Source of the DNA: an uncultured Alphaproteobacteria bacterium
GTDB taxonomy: Bacteria > Pseudomonadota > Alphaproteobacteria > Rhodospirillales > Rhodospirillaceae
NCBI GenBank assembly: GCA_900079695.1
Contig: LT599022.1
Span: 1,441,319 to 1,505,318, forward strand
DNA length: 64,000 nt
Direction of reading: 5' to 3'
Shown here: positions 36,361 through 46,338 of the stretch, piece by piece
Layout: every line of letters starts with the position of its first letter
How positions within the stretch are numbered: position 1 is the first letter of the stretch
The notes under the pieces: generated by a model
Databases searched by the model: none
What the model was told of the DNA's origin: nothing
What the model saw: the letters and a program-made list of their open reading frames with translations, nothing else
Translations under genes and position numbers: made by a program

Positions 36361-36528
36361 ATGGAGTGGTTGCGGAAATTCTGGCGACGCCATGTCGTCG
36401 CCCCGATCCCCGAAGGGATGGAGCGCTGCGGCGTCTGCAACAAGACCGCCTGCGACGACGCCCATTTCCAGGCCTGCCCCTCGCGGCTGAAGCCGTCGTC
36501 TGCTCCCGACGAGACCCCACCGGCCTGA
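36361..36528 (+). CDS. Small Cys-rich hypothetical protein, 55 residues
   Basis: The ATG at 36361 follows a GGAGG box. The protein has an amphipathic basic N-terminus (MEWLRKFWRRHVVAPIPEG) and a cysteine cluster (RCGVCNKTACDDAHFQACP) that could bind a metal, then a Ser/Pro tail. No family known to me. An intrinsic terminator follows immediately. Confidence 0.6.
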   Translation: MEWLRKFWRRHVVAPIPEGMERCGVCNKTACDDAHFQACPSRLKPSSAPDETPPA

Positions 36529-36531
36529 ACG

Positions 36532-36565
36532 AAAAACGCCCCCGGATCGAGCCGGGGGCGTTTTT
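36532..36565 (+). terminator. Intrinsic terminator after the Cys-rich gene
   Basis: A symmetrical stem (AAAAACGCCCCCGG pairing with CCGGGGGCGTTTTT) with a six-base loop and T run. It also serves the opposite strand, where tRNA-Gln ends. Confidence 0.92.
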
Positions 36566-36569
36566 GCAT

Positions 36570-36643
36570 TGGCTGGGGGACTAGGATTCGAACCTAGACT
36601 GACGGAGTCAGAGTCCGCAGTTCTACCGTTAAACTATCCCCCA
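36570..36643 (-). tRNA. tRNA-Gln (anticodon CTG)
   Basis: The minus strand forms a full cloverleaf with encoded CCA: acceptor TGGGGGA/TCCCCCA, T arm GGTTCGAATCC, and anticodon loop CTCTGAC giving CTG. No element is integrated here. Confidence 0.95.
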
Positions 36644-36846
36644 CCAGGGGCCACGAACGCTGCGCCGCAACGTCGTGAGGGCGGCTGTATAGCATGGTCG
36701 CCCGCACATGTGTAGCCATTTTTTCACCCGCGCCGAAGCTTCGCGGATTTGCCGGTCCGGGCTTACGCCGCATTGCTTTTTTTGCCTGCGCCCTCACCTC
36801 TGTGCTAAGCCTTCGCCTGCACTCGCAACCCATACGGACTCCCGCC

Positions 36847-37863
36847 ATGACCGTTCTCGTTACCGGATCCGCCGGTTTCATCGGCTTCCACACCGCCACC
36901 CGGCTGCTGCGCGATGGGCACGCGGTGGTCGGATTCGACAACCACAATGCCTATTACGATCCGGCCATCAAGGACGCGCGGGTGCGCCTGCTGAAGCAGA
37001 ATCCGGCATACGTCCACGTGGTCGGCGACCTCGCCGACAAGGCCGCGCTCGACGCCGTCTTCGCCGAGCACGCGCCCGACACCGTGATCAACCTCGCGGC
37101 CCAGGCCGGGGTGCGCTATTCGGTCGAAAACCCGGCGGCCTACGTGTCGAGCAATCTCGTCGGCTTCGCCAACCTCCTCGAATGCTGCCGCGCGGGCGGG
37201 GTGAAGCATCTCGTCTACGCGTCGACCAGTTCGGTGTTCGGCGCCAACGCCCTGATGCCCTTCGGCGAATCCCAGGGCGCGGCGCACCCGATGAGCCTCT
37301 ACGCCGCCACCAAGAAATCGAACGAGGTGATGGCGCACTCCTACAGCCACCTGTTCGGCCTGCCGACCACCGGCCTGCGGTTCTTCACCGTCTACGGCCC
37401 CTGGGGACGGCCCGACATGGCGCTGTTCAAATTCACCCGGGCGATTCTCGCGGGCGAGCCGATCGACGTCTTCAACCGCGGCGAGATGACGCGCGACTTC
37501 ACCTACGTCGACGACATCGTCGAGGGCGTGGTGCGGGCCGCGGCGCAGCCCGCGCAGGCGAACCCGGCCTGGCGCGCCGACGTGGAAAATCCCGATCCGT
37601 CGACCAGCGGGATCGCGCCCTATCGGATCTACAACATCGGCGGCGGCGCGCCGGTTCCGCTGATGGAGTACATCCACACCCTCGAATCCTGCCTCGGACG
37701 CACCGCGCAGCTCAACCTCCTGCCGATGCAGCCGGGCGACGTGCCCGCCACCGCGGCGGACACTTCGGCGCTCAAGGCGGCGGTGGGCTACGCCCCCTCG
37801 ACCCCGGTATCGGTCGGCGTCGCCCGCTTCGTGGCGTGGTACCGCGAATACTTCGACGTCTGA
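36847..37863 (+). CDS. NAD-dependent epimerase, UDP-glucuronate 4-epimerase-like
   Basis: This 338-residue short-chain dehydrogenase-fold enzyme starts at the ATG at 36847 (MTVLVTGSAGFIGFH), with the GxxGxxG NAD site. DNHNAYYDPAIKDARV is the signature of UDP-glucuronate epimerases. The catalytic set is Ser in ASTSSVFG and YAATKK (Tyr, Lys). FTVYGPWGRPDMALFKFTRAI and GEMTRDFTYVDDIVEGV complete the family pattern. It makes UDP-galacturonate for cell-surface polysaccharide. It stands alone. Confidence 0.92.
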   Translation: MTVLVTGSAGFIGFHTATRLLRDGHAVVGFDNHNAYYDPAIKDARVRLLKQNPAYVHVVGDLADKAALDAVFAEHAPDTVINLAAQAGVRYSVENPAAYVSSNLVGFANLLECCRAGGVKHLVYASTSSVFGANALMPFGESQGAAHPMSLYAATKKSNEVMAHSYSHLFGLPTTGLRFFTVYGPWGRPDMALFKFTRAILAGEPIDVFNRGEMTRDFTYVDDIVEGVVRAAAQPAQANPAWRADVENPDPSTSGIAPYRIYNIGGGAPVPLMEYIHTLESCLGRTAQLNLLPMQPGDVPATAADTSALKAAVGYAPSTPVSVGVARFVAWYREYFDV

Positions 37864-37942
37864 CCCGGCGGACGACCGGCCCCTTTTTTCCGGGACGGGA
37901 AACGCCTATGTTCGAGAGAGCGGTAGCGGAAGGAGAGCCGAC

Positions 37943-38122
37943 GTGCGCGTTGCCTTGCAGGTGTTGGGATTCCTGGGACTGGCGGTGATCGCCCTCGCCG
38001 CGGTGGTCGGCGCCGTGCTGTTCCAGCTTTCGTTCGCGATCTACGTCGCCCTGGCGCTCACCGCGGCCTGCATGATCGGGATCGTCACCCTCTGCTTCGG
38101 CCGCGTCGGCGAGAAACCCTAG
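37943..38122 (+). CDS. Small two-helix membrane protein, 59 residues
   Basis: The frame starts with GTG at 37943 behind AGGAGAG. Two hydrophobic helices cover nearly all of it (about residues 5-27 and 31-53), followed by RVGEKP. No family recognised. Its stop overlaps the convergent stop of the diguanylate cyclase by four bases. The codon pattern and ribosome-binding site make it credible. Confidence 0.55.
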   Translation: MRVALQVLGFLGLAVIALAAVVGAVLFQLSFAIYVALALTAACMIGIVTLCFGRVGEKP

Positions 38123-39285
38123 CCTCCCACCACTTCTCCCGGATCGACGCCGTGATCGCCGGTGGCGCGCGCGCGCGCCTTGGCCCGATACATCGACTTG
38201 TCCGCCGCGCGGATCAACGCCTCCGGATTGACCGGGTGCCCCACCGCGGCCTGCGCCAGACCGATGCTGACGGTCAGCGGAACGCCGGCGGCGTCGCGAT
38301 GCATCCAGCACGCGGCGAGGCGGTCGAGGAAAGCGCGCCCCTCGACGAGGTCGGTCGCCGGCAGGAGAATGCAGAACTCGTCGCCGCCGAGACGGTAGGC
38401 GAGGTCCGAGGCGCGGCAGGCGCGGTTGAGGCATGCCGCCACCTCGCACAGCGCGGCGTCGCCCGCCTGATGCCCGTAGGTGTCGTTGAGCTGCTTGAAG
38501 CGGTTGAGATCGAGGAACACCAGGACGAGCGGCACGTGCTCGCGCTCGGCGCGGGCCAACTCGCGCCGCAGGTCCTCGTGAAACGCGCGGTAGTTGCCGA
38601 GGTGGGTGAGCGCGTCGCGGCGGGACTGCTCCTGAAGCTGGCGGGTGCGCTCGTCGATCACCTTTTCGAGGCTGTCGGCATAGCGCTGAAGGTTGTATTT
38701 CCCCGCCTCCACCTCGATCGAGACCGCGAGCAGATAGGTTTCCGTCACCAGATGCAGGTCGAACAGCATCGCCCGGCGCAGCGCGTCGAGGCGCGGCGCG
38801 GGGTCGGTATCGAAGGCGGCGGCGACGTGCGGGCGGAGCGCGTCCTCGAGCGCCAGAACCGAGGCGGCGTAAAGCTTGAGCGGCACGCCGATGCGGCTGT
38901 GGACGATGCCGACCCGCAGCCGGGAGTCGCAGTAGGCCGCATCGAAGTTGCCCAGGAACAGCGCCGCGAGATAGTCCTCGAGGGTCTGGTGAAGCCGCCG
39001 CAGGGTGTCGCGGTCGCCGATCACCTTGGCGATCTCCGGAATCGCCGTCTGCCCCCGGTAGAACGCGGCGACGATCTCGCCCAGATGCGGCTGGACGTGC
39101 GCGCGGCAGGCCCGCAGCTCCGCCGCCTCCGCCTCGCCGAGGCGGAAGAGTTCGCGGCGCCGCAATCGCTCGAAATCGGTCAGGCGCAGCTGCTGCGCCA
39201 AGCTCTGTTGAATGTCGCCGACGCCTGTCCCGGCCGGCGCGCTGCCGAGCTCGTGCATTCCGGTTTCGCCTTTTCCCCTCGTCAC
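38119..39285 (-). CDS. Globin-coupled diguanylate cyclase
   Basis: This 388-residue soluble protein makes cyclic di-GMP under control of a heme sensor. Residues about 30-180 form a protoglobin-like domain with RVGIVHSRIGVPLKLY, whose His is the likely proximal heme ligand. A linker helix (EKVIDERTRQLQEQSRRD) leads to the GGDEF domain: DALTHLGNYRAF, FLDLNRFKQLNDTYGH, and RLGGDEFCIL. RxxD for product inhibition appears as RACRASD, just before GGDEF. The predicted signal is oxygen. The start is GTG at 39285; an ATG at 39258 is an alternative. Confidence 0.85.
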   Translation of the reverse strand: MTRGKGETGMHELGSAPAGTGVGDIQQSLAQQLRLTDFERLRRRELFRLGEAEAAELRACRAHVQPHLGEIVAAFYRGQTAIPEIAKVIGDRDTLRRLHQTLEDYLAALFLGNFDAAYCDSRLRVGIVHSRIGVPLKLYAASVLALEDALRPHVAAAFDTDPAPRLDALRRAMLFDLHLVTETYLLAVSIEVEAGKYNLQRYADSLEKVIDERTRQLQEQSRRDALTHLGNYRAFHEDLRRELARAEREHVPLVLVFLDLNRFKQLNDTYGHQAGDAALCEVAACLNRACRASDLAYRLGGDEFCILLPATDLVEGRAFLDRLAACWMHRDAAGVPLTVSIGLAQAAVGHPVNPEALIRAADKSMYRAKARARATGDHGVDPGEVVGG

Positions 39286-39475
39286 CGCAATCCTGCGGGG
39301 GCCCCCACCCCGGCGATCCGTTCGCCGCGACGTTTGGCTGCTCAGCTACCACATTTTTCGAAACGTCGCGCCGATTAAATTCGGAATAAGCCGAGGTTTA
39401 TCGGGGATGCCCGGCCCGCGCACGAAAAAGGCGCGCCGGAGAAACCCCGGCGCGCCGAAATTGCGCGGATTGCGG

Positions 39476-40987
39476 TTACGGCGTCCAGCGCAGCACCGGT
39501 TTGCGCGCCGCCAGCGTCTCGTCGAGTCGCCGCCGCGGCGTCAACCGAGGCGCGGCGTGGAAGAACTCCGCCTCGCCCGCCTGCGCCTTGGCGGCGAGCG
39601 CCTGCACCGCATCGACGAAGACGTCGAGGGTGCGCTTGCTCTCGGTCTCGGTCGGCTCGATCAGGAGCGCACCGTGGACGACCAGCGGGAAGTACATGGT
39701 CATCGGGTGGAACCCCTCGTCGATCAGCGCCTTGGCGAAATCGAGGGTGGTCACGCCGGTATCCCTGAGGAAGCCGTCGTCGAACAGCGCCTCGTGCATG
39801 CACGGCCCCGGGAACGGCGCGGTCAGCGTATCCTTGAGGCGCGCCAGCAGATAGTTGGCGTTCAGCACCGCGTCGCCGGACGCCTGCCGGAGCCCGTCCT
39901 TGCCGAGCGCCATGGCGTAGGCGAGGGCGCGGATCATCACCCCGAACTGGCCGTGGAAGCCCTTCATCCGCCCGAACGGCCGCGCCTCCGGCCCCGCCTC
40001 GGCGGCGGTCTCGATCAGGCGGAAGCCCTCGCCCTCCCGGCGCACGAACGGCAGCGGCGCGAACTTCGCGAGCGCCTCCGAGAACACCGTCGGCCCCGCA
40101 CCCGGCCCGCCGCCACCGTGGGGCGTCGAGAAGGTCTTGTGGAGGTTGATGTGCATCGCGTCGGCGCCGAGATCGGCGATCTTCACCCGCCCGACGACGG
40201 CGTTGAAGTTGGCGCCGTCCATGTAGAAGAACGCCCCGGCGGCATGGACGAGATCGGCGATCTCCCGCACCTCGCGTTCGAACAGGCCGCAGGTGTTGGG
40301 ATTGGTGAGCATCAGTCCGGCGACGTCCGGCCCGAGACGGGCCTTGAGCGCCGCGACGTCCACCCGGCCCTCGGCGTTGGCGGGGATCGCCACCACCGAA
40401 TAGCCGCACAGCGCGGCGGTGGCGGGATTGGTGCCGTGGGCGCTTTCCGGCACCAGGATCACCTTGCGGGCGTCGCCCTTGGCCTCCTGCGCGGCGCGGA
40501 TCGCCATCACGCCGCAGAGTTCGCCGTGCGCGCCCGCGGCGGGCGACATCGCCACCCCGGCCATGCCGGTCAGCTCCAGCAGCCAGCCCGCGAGCGTGTG
40601 GATCACCGCGAGCGCCCCCTGCACCGTCGAAACCGGCTGCATCGGGTGGAGATCGCCGAGCCCCGGAGTGCGCGCCATCTTCTCGTTGAGGCGGGGGTTG
40701 TACTTCATCGTGCACGAGCCGAGGGGATAGAACCCGGCGTCGATGGAGTAGTTCTTCTGCGACAGGCGGGTGTAGTGGCGCACCACCTGCGGCTCGGAGA
40801 GGCCGGGCAGACCGATCGGCCCCTTGCGGGCGAGACCGCCGAGACGGTCCGGCACGTCGAACGGCTCGGGCAGGTCGACGCCCGAGTTGCCGGTGGAGCC
40901 CTGCTCGAAGATCAGCGGCTCCTCGACGGTGAGGCCGCGGTTGCCGGTGACGGTGCCGGGCGCGGCGGAAGCGGGAGTCGGGGTCAT
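39476..40987 (-). CDS. gcvPB: Glycine dehydrogenase (decarboxylating) subunit 2
   Basis: This 503-residue subunit carries the PLP site of the split P-protein of the glycine cleavage system. The PLP lysine is in [17 protein letters not shown] (about residue 275), and GSCTMKYNP and [11 protein letters not shown] are typical. The start at 40987 overlaps the gcvPA stop by four bases. With PA it decarboxylates glycine and loads the aminomethyl group onto GcvH. The preceding genes are gcvPA, gcvH and gcvT in one operon under a glycine riboswitch. Confidence 0.96.
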   Translation of the reverse strand: MTPTPASAAPGTVTGNRGLTVEEPLIFEQGSTGNSGVDLPEPFDVPDRLGGLARKGPIGLPGLSEPQVVRHYTRLSQKNYSIDAGFYPLGSCTMKYNPRLNEKMARTPGLGDLHPMQPVSTVQGALAVIHTLAGWLLELTGMAGVAMSPAAGAHGELCGVMAIRAAQEAKGDARKVILVPESAHGTNPATAALCGYSVVAIPANAEGRVDVAALKARLGPDVAGLMLTNPNTCGLFEREVREIADLVHAAGAFFYMDGANFNAVVGRVKIADLGADAMHINLHKTFSTPHGGGGPGAGPTVFSEALAKFAPLPFVRREGEGFRLIETAAEAGPEARPFGRMKGFHGQFGVMIRALAYAMALGKDGLRQASGDAVLNANYLLARLKDTLTAPFPGPCMHEALFDDGFLRDTGVTTLDFAKALIDEGFHPMTMYFPLVVHGALLIEPTETESKRTLDVFVDAVQALAAKAQAGEAEFFHAAPRLTPRRRLDETLAARKPVLRWTP

Positions 40988-42330
40988 CGCAGCACCTCCG
41001 CGAGGGCGGCGACGAGCGCGTCGATTTCCTCCTCGCCGTTGGTTTCGGTCGCCGCCAGCAGCAGCAGGTTGTCGAGTTCGGGATAGCTCGGGAACAGCCG
41101 CGAGGCGGGCACGCCGCCGAGAATGCCCTTCTTCGCCAACGCCTCCACCACCTCCGCGGCGGGCTTCGGCAGCATCGCCGCGAACTCGTTGAAGAACGCG
41201 GGCGTCGTCACCTTCACGCCGGGAATCGCCGCGACCCCCTGCGCCAGTTTCACCGCGGTCTTGTGGTTGACCTCGGCCAGCCGGGTGAAGCCCGTCTCGC
41301 CCAGCATCGCCACGTGGATCGAGAACGCGAGCGCGCACAGGCCCGAGTTGGTGCAGATGTTCGAGGTCGCCTTCTCGCGGCGGATGTGCTGCTCGCGGGT
41401 CGAGAGCGTCAGCACCCAGCCGCGGCGGCCGTCGACGTCCACGGTCTGGCCGACCAGACGGCCGGGCATGTTGCGGACGTACTTCTCGCGGGTAGCGAAC
41501 AGGCCGACGCCGGGGCCGCCGAAGCTGAGCGGCATGCCGAGCGACGAGCCGTCCACCACGACGATGTCCGCCCCCATTTCGCCGGGCGGCATCAGCGCGC
41601 CGAGCGACACCGGCTCCGCCACCGCCACCACCAGCAGCGCGCCCGCCTCGTGGCAGGCGGCGGCCAGCGCCGAGTAGTCGGAAAGGCGGCCGAACACGCT
41701 CGGAGTCTGCACGATCACGCAGGCGTGTTCGGGGCCGACGCGGCCGATCAGATCCTCGACCCCGACCGGATCGGGAGCGAGGCGCTCGCACGCGAGGTCG
41801 GTGAAGCGGAGCTGGGTTTCCGTCACCTCGGCGTAGTGCGGATGCACCGACCCCGAAATCAGCACCGCCTTGCGGCGGGTGACGCGCGCCGCCATCAGCG
41901 CCGCCTCGGCGCAGGCGGTGGCGGCGTCGTACATCGAGGCGTTGGCCACCTCCATGCCGGTGAGCAGGCACACCTGGGTCTGGAACTCGAACAGCGCCTG
42001 CAACGTGCCCTGGGAGATTTCCGGCTGATAGGGGGTGTAGCTGGTGAGGAACTCGCCGCGCTGGATCAGCGCGTCCACCGCCGCCGGGCCGTGGTGGCGA
42101 TACGCCCCCGCGCCGAGAAAGCTCGGCGCGCAGCCGGGCGAGAGGTTGCGCATCGCGAAGGCGGTGAACGCCTTCTCGATCGCAAACTCGCCCTGATGGT
42201 CGGGAAGGTCGAACACCGCGCCCGCGCGCACCGCCTCGGGCACGTCGACGAACAGGTCCTCGACCGACGAAGCGCCGATCGCGCGCAGCATTTCGGCGCG
42301 ATCGTCGGCGCTCAGCGGCAGATAGCGCAT
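40984..42330 (-). CDS. gcvPA: Glycine dehydrogenase (decarboxylating) subunit 1
   Basis: This 448-residue partner of GcvPB has [38 protein letters not shown] and [18 protein letters not shown], all conserved in the N-terminal P-protein subunit. Its ATG at 42330 overlaps the gcvH stop, and its stop overlaps gcvPB, so the operon is tightly coupled. Confidence 0.96.
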   Translation of the reverse strand: MRYLPLSADDRAEMLRAIGASSVEDLFVDVPEAVRAGAVFDLPDHQGEFAIEKAFTAFAMRNLSPGCAPSFLGAGAYRHHGPAAVDALIQRGEFLTSYTPYQPEISQGTLQALFEFQTQVCLLTGMEVANASMYDAATACAEAALMAARVTRRKAVLISGSVHPHYAEVTETQLRFTDLACERLAPDPVGVEDLIGRVGPEHACVIVQTPSVFGRLSDYSALAAACHEAGALLVVAVAEPVSLGALMPPGEMGADIVVVDGSSLGMPLSFGGPGVGLFATREKYVRNMPGRLVGQTVDVDGRRGWVLTLSTREQHIRREKATSNICTNSGLCALAFSIHVAMLGETGFTRLAEVNHKTAVKLAQGVAAIPGVKVTTPAFFNEFAAMLPKPAAEVVEALAKKGILGGVPASRLFPSYPELDNLLLLAATETNGEEEIDALVAALAEVLR

Positions 42331-42707
42331 TATTCCAATCCCTCGACGAACGCGTCGTAGTCCTCGCGGCTCATCAGGTCGTCGAGTTCGCCGTCGTCGG
42401 ACAGGTTGATCTTGAAGAACCAGCCGTCGCCCTCGGCGCTGGTGTTGACGAGGCCGGGCGCGTCGGCGAGTTCGTCGTTGATCTCGACGATCTCGCCCGA
42501 TACCGGCGAATAGACCTCGCTTGCGGCCTTCACCGATTCCACCACCGCGACGTCGTCGCCCTTGTCGATGCTCGCGCCGACCTCGGGCAGCTCGACGAAC
42601 ACCACGTCGCCGAGTTGTTCCTGGGCGTATTCGGTGATCCCGACGGTGCCCACGCCACCCTCGACCGAGATCCACTCATGTTCTTCGGAGAAGTAGATTT
42701 TCGCCAT
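42330..42707 (-). CDS. gcvH: Glycine cleavage system H protein
   Basis: A 125-residue lipoyl carrier that shuttles the aminomethyl group between the P, T and L proteins. The lipoyl lysine lies in [16 protein letters not shown] (about residue 59), with EHEWI and [12 protein letters not shown] before it and EGDGWFFKI after. It starts 32 bases after gcvT. Confidence 0.97.
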   Translation of the reverse strand: MAKIYFSEEHEWISVEGGVGTVGITEYAQEQLGDVVFVELPEVGASIDKGDDVAVVESVKAASEVYSPVSGEIVEINDELADAPGLVNTSAEGDGWFFKINLSDDGELDDLMSREDYDAFVEGLE

Positions 42708-42739
42708 GTTTTCAATCCCCTCTGGCTTTTCGAACCCGC

Positions 42740-43861
42740 TCAACCCTTGAAATACCGATGCGGCGCGAACGGCATCGGCACCACCTGCGCGGCCAGCGCC
42801 CGGCCGCGCACGCTGCACGCCACCGCAGTGCCGGTTGCGGCATGGGCGGCGTCCACGTACCCCATCGCGATCGCCGCCTCGACCGTCGGGCCGAAGCCGC
42901 CCGAGGTGATCTCGCCGATCCGGCCGCCGTTGGCATCGAGAATCTCGGAATGCGCGCGGGCGGGCTGGCGGCCGTCGAGGCGTAGGCCGACCCGCAGCCG
43001 CGCCGGGCCTTCGGCCAGCTGTTCGAGGATCGTCTCCGCTCCGGGGAACCCCCCTTCCTCGCGGCGACGCTTGCCGATCACCCACTTCAGCCCCGCCTCG
43101 ATCGGCGTCGTCGTGGCGTCGATGTCGGAGCCGTAGAGGCACAGCCCGGCTTCGAGGCGCAGGCTGTCGCGCGCGCCGAGGCCCGCGGCATCGACCTCCG
43201 GTTGGGCAAGCAGCAGGCGGGCGAGCGTCTCGGCCTCGTTCGCCGCCACCGAGATCTCGTAGCCGTCCTCGCCGGTGTAGCCGGAGCGCGACGCCCACAC
43301 CGCGATGCCGCCGACCGACAGCGCCCGGGCGGTCATGAACGGCATCGCCGCCGCCTCGGGCGCGAGGCGGGCGAGCGCCGCGGCCGCCTCCGGCCCCTGC
43401 AGCGCGAGCAGCGCCCGATCCGGCAACTGCGTCACCTTGCAGCCCGCGAGATTGGCGGCCATGTGGGCGAAGTCCTGCTCCTTGCAGGCGGCGTTCACGA
43501 CCACGAACAGATGGTCGCCGTCGCGCGTCACCATCAGGTCGTCGAGGATGCCGCCCGCGGCGTTGGTGAACAGGGTGTAGCGGATCTGGCCGTCCTTGAG
43601 CGCCAGCAGATCGCCCGGCACCAGCGCCTCGAACGCGCGGGCGGCGGCGGCGAAGCCCTCGGGGTGGCGGACTTCCGCCTGCCCCATGTGCGAGACGTCG
43701 AACAGCGCCGCCTTCTCGCGCGCCTGAGCGTGTTCGTGGAGGATGCCCCGGTACTGCACCGGCATCGCATAGCCGGCGAACGGCACCATGCGCGCGCCGA
43801 GTTCGCGATGCAGCGCGTCGAGCGGCGTAGTGCGCAGAGGTTCGGAGGTGGTATCGCCCAT
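42740..43861 (-). CDS. gcvT: Aminomethyltransferase (T protein)
   Basis: This 373-residue tetrahydrofolate-dependent enzyme releases ammonia and forms methylene-THF from the GcvH-bound intermediate. The start is ATG 43861, behind GAGGGA. Conserved text includes [43 protein letters not shown] and [18 protein letters not shown] with the catalytic Asp region. It is the first gene of gcvT-H-PA-PB and follows a glycine riboswitch. Confidence 0.96.
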   Translation of the reverse strand: MGDTTSEPLRTTPLDALHRELGARMVPFAGYAMPVQYRGILHEHAQAREKAALFDVSHMGQAEVRHPEGFAAAARAFEALVPGDLLALKDGQIRYTLFTNAAGGILDDLMVTRDGDHLFVVVNAACKEQDFAHMAANLAGCKVTQLPDRALLALQGPEAAAALARLAPEAAAMPFMTARALSVGGIAVWASRSGYTGEDGYEISVAANEAETLARLLLAQPEVDAAGLGARDSLRLEAGLCLYGSDIDATTTPIEAGLKWVIGKRRREEGGFPGAETILEQLAEGPARLRVGLRLDGRQPARAHSEILDANGGRIGEITSGGFGPTVEAAIAMGYVDAAHAATGTAVACSVRGRALAAQVVPMPFAPHRYFKG

Positions 43862-43940
43862 CGGTTCCCTCATCCAGAGATGTCGCGCCCGCCCTGCGGC
43901 GGCCGCGAATCGGCCATGGACCGAACATCGGTCCTTCGGC

Positions 43941-44150
43941 CCCCCTCTGTCTTCGGAACCTGAAAGATTCGCCGGGACGAGGGTTCGACCACGCACAGGC
44001 TTACATCTTCGGTGAGGTTCGCGCCTTTTCAAGCGCGCCTGCTTTCCAGAGGTCCCCCTGACCGTCGCGGTTCCGGGTGCCTGAGAGTTTCCGGGGGCGG
44101 TTGCTCCTTCGGCGGCGGGCTTTCGGCCCGCTCTCTCCCGCAACGGCGTT
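43941..44150 (-). promoter_or_regulatory. Tandem glycine riboswitch upstream of gcvT
   Basis: On the minus strand the first aptamer shows GCGGGAGAG, CCGAAGGAGCAACC and AACTCTCAGGCA. The second shows CTCTGGAAAGC, CACCGAAGATGTAAGCC, GAATCTTTCAGGT and AGACAGAGGGG. These are the paired conserved blocks of gcvT-type glycine riboswitches. A small GGACCGA-ACA-TCGGTCC hairpin (43918-43934) lies between the aptamers and gcvT and may take part in expression control. Confidence 0.9.
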
Positions 44151-44279
44151 CGGGGACGCCTCCCACTCTTACGGAGGCTTGTCGATCGGTCAACTGTTCC
44201 CGCATCGGCGATGCGATTTTCATGAGACGCCCGTGCGGGTTGCGGTATCCTTGCGGGCGGATGTTCGATCGGGGGTGTC

Positions 44280-45371
44280 ATGCGGGTGCGAGGATCCTGG
44301 GTAGCCGCGGCGGCGATCGTCGCCGCGTGCGTGGTCTGGATCGGGTCGGGGCTGATCGGCGGCGACCGCCGCCCGCCCGCCGCCCCGGCGAAGGCGGAGC
44401 GCGCGGTGCGGGTCGGCGTGATCGAATCGCGGGCGCGGCCGGTGACGGCGCGCCTCGACCTCACCGGCACCACCCGCGCCAACCGCGCCGTGGAGCTGCG
44501 CGCCGAAACCCGCGGCCGCGTCGCCGAGGTGATGGCCGAGAAGGGCACGGCGATCGCCCGGGGCGCGCCGGTCGCCCGCCTCGCCGCCGACGACCGCGCC
44601 GCCCGCCTCGCCCGCGCCGAGGCGCTGTTCGCCCAGCGCGACATCGAGTTCCAGGCCGCCAGCCGCCTCGCCGACAAGGACTACGCCAGCCGCGTGCGCG
44701 TCGCCACCACCCGCGCCGAACGCGAAGCCGCCGCCGCCGAGCTGGCGGCGGCGCGGCTCGACATCGCCCGCACCGGAATCGCCGCGCCGTTCGCCGGGGT
44801 GATCGACGCGCGGCCGGTGGAAATCGGCACCCTGGTGGCGGTCGACGACGCGGTGGCGACCCTGGTGGAACTGGACCCGATCAAGATCGAGGTCGAAGTC
44901 TCGGAAAGCGCGATCGGCGGCGTGCGCGTCGGCACCGCCGCCGAGGTGCGCCTGCCGGGGATCGGCAGCGGCGCGGGCGTCGTCACCTACGTCGGCCGCG
45001 TCGCCGCGCCGGCGACCCGCACCTTCCCCGTCGAGATCGAGGTGCCCAACCCGGACCGCCGCATCGCCGCCGGAATGACCGCCGAGGTGGCGCTGCCGCT
45101 CGGCGAGACCCTCGCGCATCCGGTTTCTCCCGCGGTGCTGACGCTGTCGGCGGCCGGCGAACTCGGAGTCAAGGCCGTGACCCCCGGGGGCCTGGTGGAA
45201 TTCCACAAGGCGGTTCCGGTGCGCGAGGATGCCGAGGGCCTGTGGCTCGGCGGCCTGCCGGAAACGCTGCGGCTGATCACCGTCGGCCAGGATTTCGTCT
45301 CCGCCGGGCAGCCGGTCGAGGCCGCCCCCGACACCCTGCTCGCACCCAGCCCGGAACCCGCTTCTCGTTGA
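44280..45371 (+). CDS. RND efflux membrane fusion protein
   Basis: This 363-residue periplasmic adaptor has an N-terminal anchor (residues 8-28), then the barrel-sandwich halves (VELRAETRGRVAEVMAEKG and IAAPFAGVIDARPVEIGTLV) around a helical hairpin. A beta-barrel domain VELDPIKIEVEVSESAIGGVRVG and a membrane-proximal end follow. It should link the RND pump downstream to an outer-membrane channel. The pump gene normally follows at once; here a 939-base HNH endonuclease gene lies between. No OMF gene is visible. Confidence 0.92.
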   Translation: MRVRGSWVAAAAIVAACVVWIGSGLIGGDRRPPAAPAKAERAVRVGVIESRARPVTARLDLTGTTRANRAVELRAETRGRVAEVMAEKGTAIARGAPVARLAADDRAARLARAEALFAQRDIEFQAASRLADKDYASRVRVATTRAEREAAAAELAAARLDIARTGIAAPFAGVIDARPVEIGTLVAVDDAVATLVELDPIKIEVEVSESAIGGVRVGTAAEVRLPGIGSGAGVVTYVGRVAAPATRTFPVEIEVPNPDRRIAAGMTAEVALPLGETLAHPVSPAVLTLSAAGELGVKAVTPGGLVEFHKAVPVREDAEGLWLGGLPETLRLITVGQDFVSAGQPVEAAPDTLLAPSPEPASR

Positions 45372-45399
45372 GTTAGCTCGTCAACAGATGGGATAGCTT

Positions 45400-46338
45400 A
45401 TGAATAAGTTGCACAAACCGTTTGACGATTCCGGAAAGGTCCTTGACGCACTCTTTTCGGTATATACGCGTCCGCGCGGTTTTGACCTTGTACTCGAATC
45501 CAGAGGAGGTTCGGATCACGGCCCACGGAAAAGCCGCAACAAAGACTATGCCTTAGCGTTGGAGATTCTCCTTCACAGGATGTCTCTCCTAAAAATGAAA
45601 ATAACCGATATCCTACTCTCAAGCAGGCCCGTTGTTAACAAACCCGACTCAGAACGAAGACTTACCCTACAAGGATATCCAACTCCAATCTGTCTATCAG
45701 ACATAAGTGATTTTAAAAAACTTCGTCTTGCTATTGGGCGATCCGGAGCCGCATTCGGGAAGGCTAGCCCTGCGAACGGAAACTACACCAAAAGAATTTC
45801 ATTCCGCATCGTCTGGCCCGATGCGGACAACCTAGAGCCTGACCGAGTTGCCGGAATCCTGTGCGGGAAATATCCACCTTCCGAAGCTCCCACCTCCGAT
45901 CCGAAAGAGTTGGAGGAGCGAGTCAGCCGATGCATGAAACGGATGGTACATGACTTTTCCGATCCCCCCTCCATTCCCCCAGAAGGCCAGGATTACCCTC
46001 AGATACACGCATCATCGTCTGGTCGTTTCATCAGAGACCCGGAGGTTATTGCTTGGGTGCTGACTGCTGCAAAAGGGATATGTGAGGTTTGTGGGAAAAC
46101 ATCTCCCTTTCTCTCACACAGAAACGAACCCTACCTAGAAGTTCACCACGTAAGGCCTCTTTCGGAAGGCGGCCCTGACAAAATCAATAATGCCGTAGCT
46201 TGCTGCCCTAACTGCCATAAAAATCTTCATTATGGGAAAGACGCCTCCCTAATCCGCTCCCGCGTCATTTCGTCGATATCTCGCCTCGTAGATCACCCTA
46301 TCAGATCTCCCGCCTCATTTTCTGTCGCCGAACGATGA
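45400..46338 (+). CDS. HNH endonuclease inserted in the RND operon
   Basis: This 312-residue protein has a C-terminal HNH nuclease domain (about residues 228-285): CEVCGKTSPFL, EVHHVRPLSEGGPDKINNAVACCPNCHKNLHYG, which has the His-Asn-His core and two zinc CxxC pairs. This form is close to McrA-type HNH domains. The N-terminal 220 residues have no recognised domain. The gene is clearly AT-richer than its neighbours and uses different codons, so it is probably acquired. Its stop overlaps the pump gene start by four bases. A role in restriction or as a selfish endonuclease is inferred only. Confidence 0.8.
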   Translation: MNKLHKPFDDSGKVLDALFSVYTRPRGFDLVLESRGGSDHGPRKSRNKDYALALEILLHRMSLLKMKITDILLSSRPVVNKPDSERRLTLQGYPTPICLSDISDFKKLRLAIGRSGAAFGKASPANGNYTKRISFRIVWPDADNLEPDRVAGILCGKYPPSEAPTSDPKELEERVSRCMKRMVHDFSDPPSIPPEGQDYPQIHASSSGRFIRDPEVIAWVLTAAKGICEVCGKTSPFLSHRNEPYLEVHHVRPLSEGGPDKINNAVACCPNCHKNLHYGKDASLIRSRVISSISRLVDHPIRSPASFSVAER

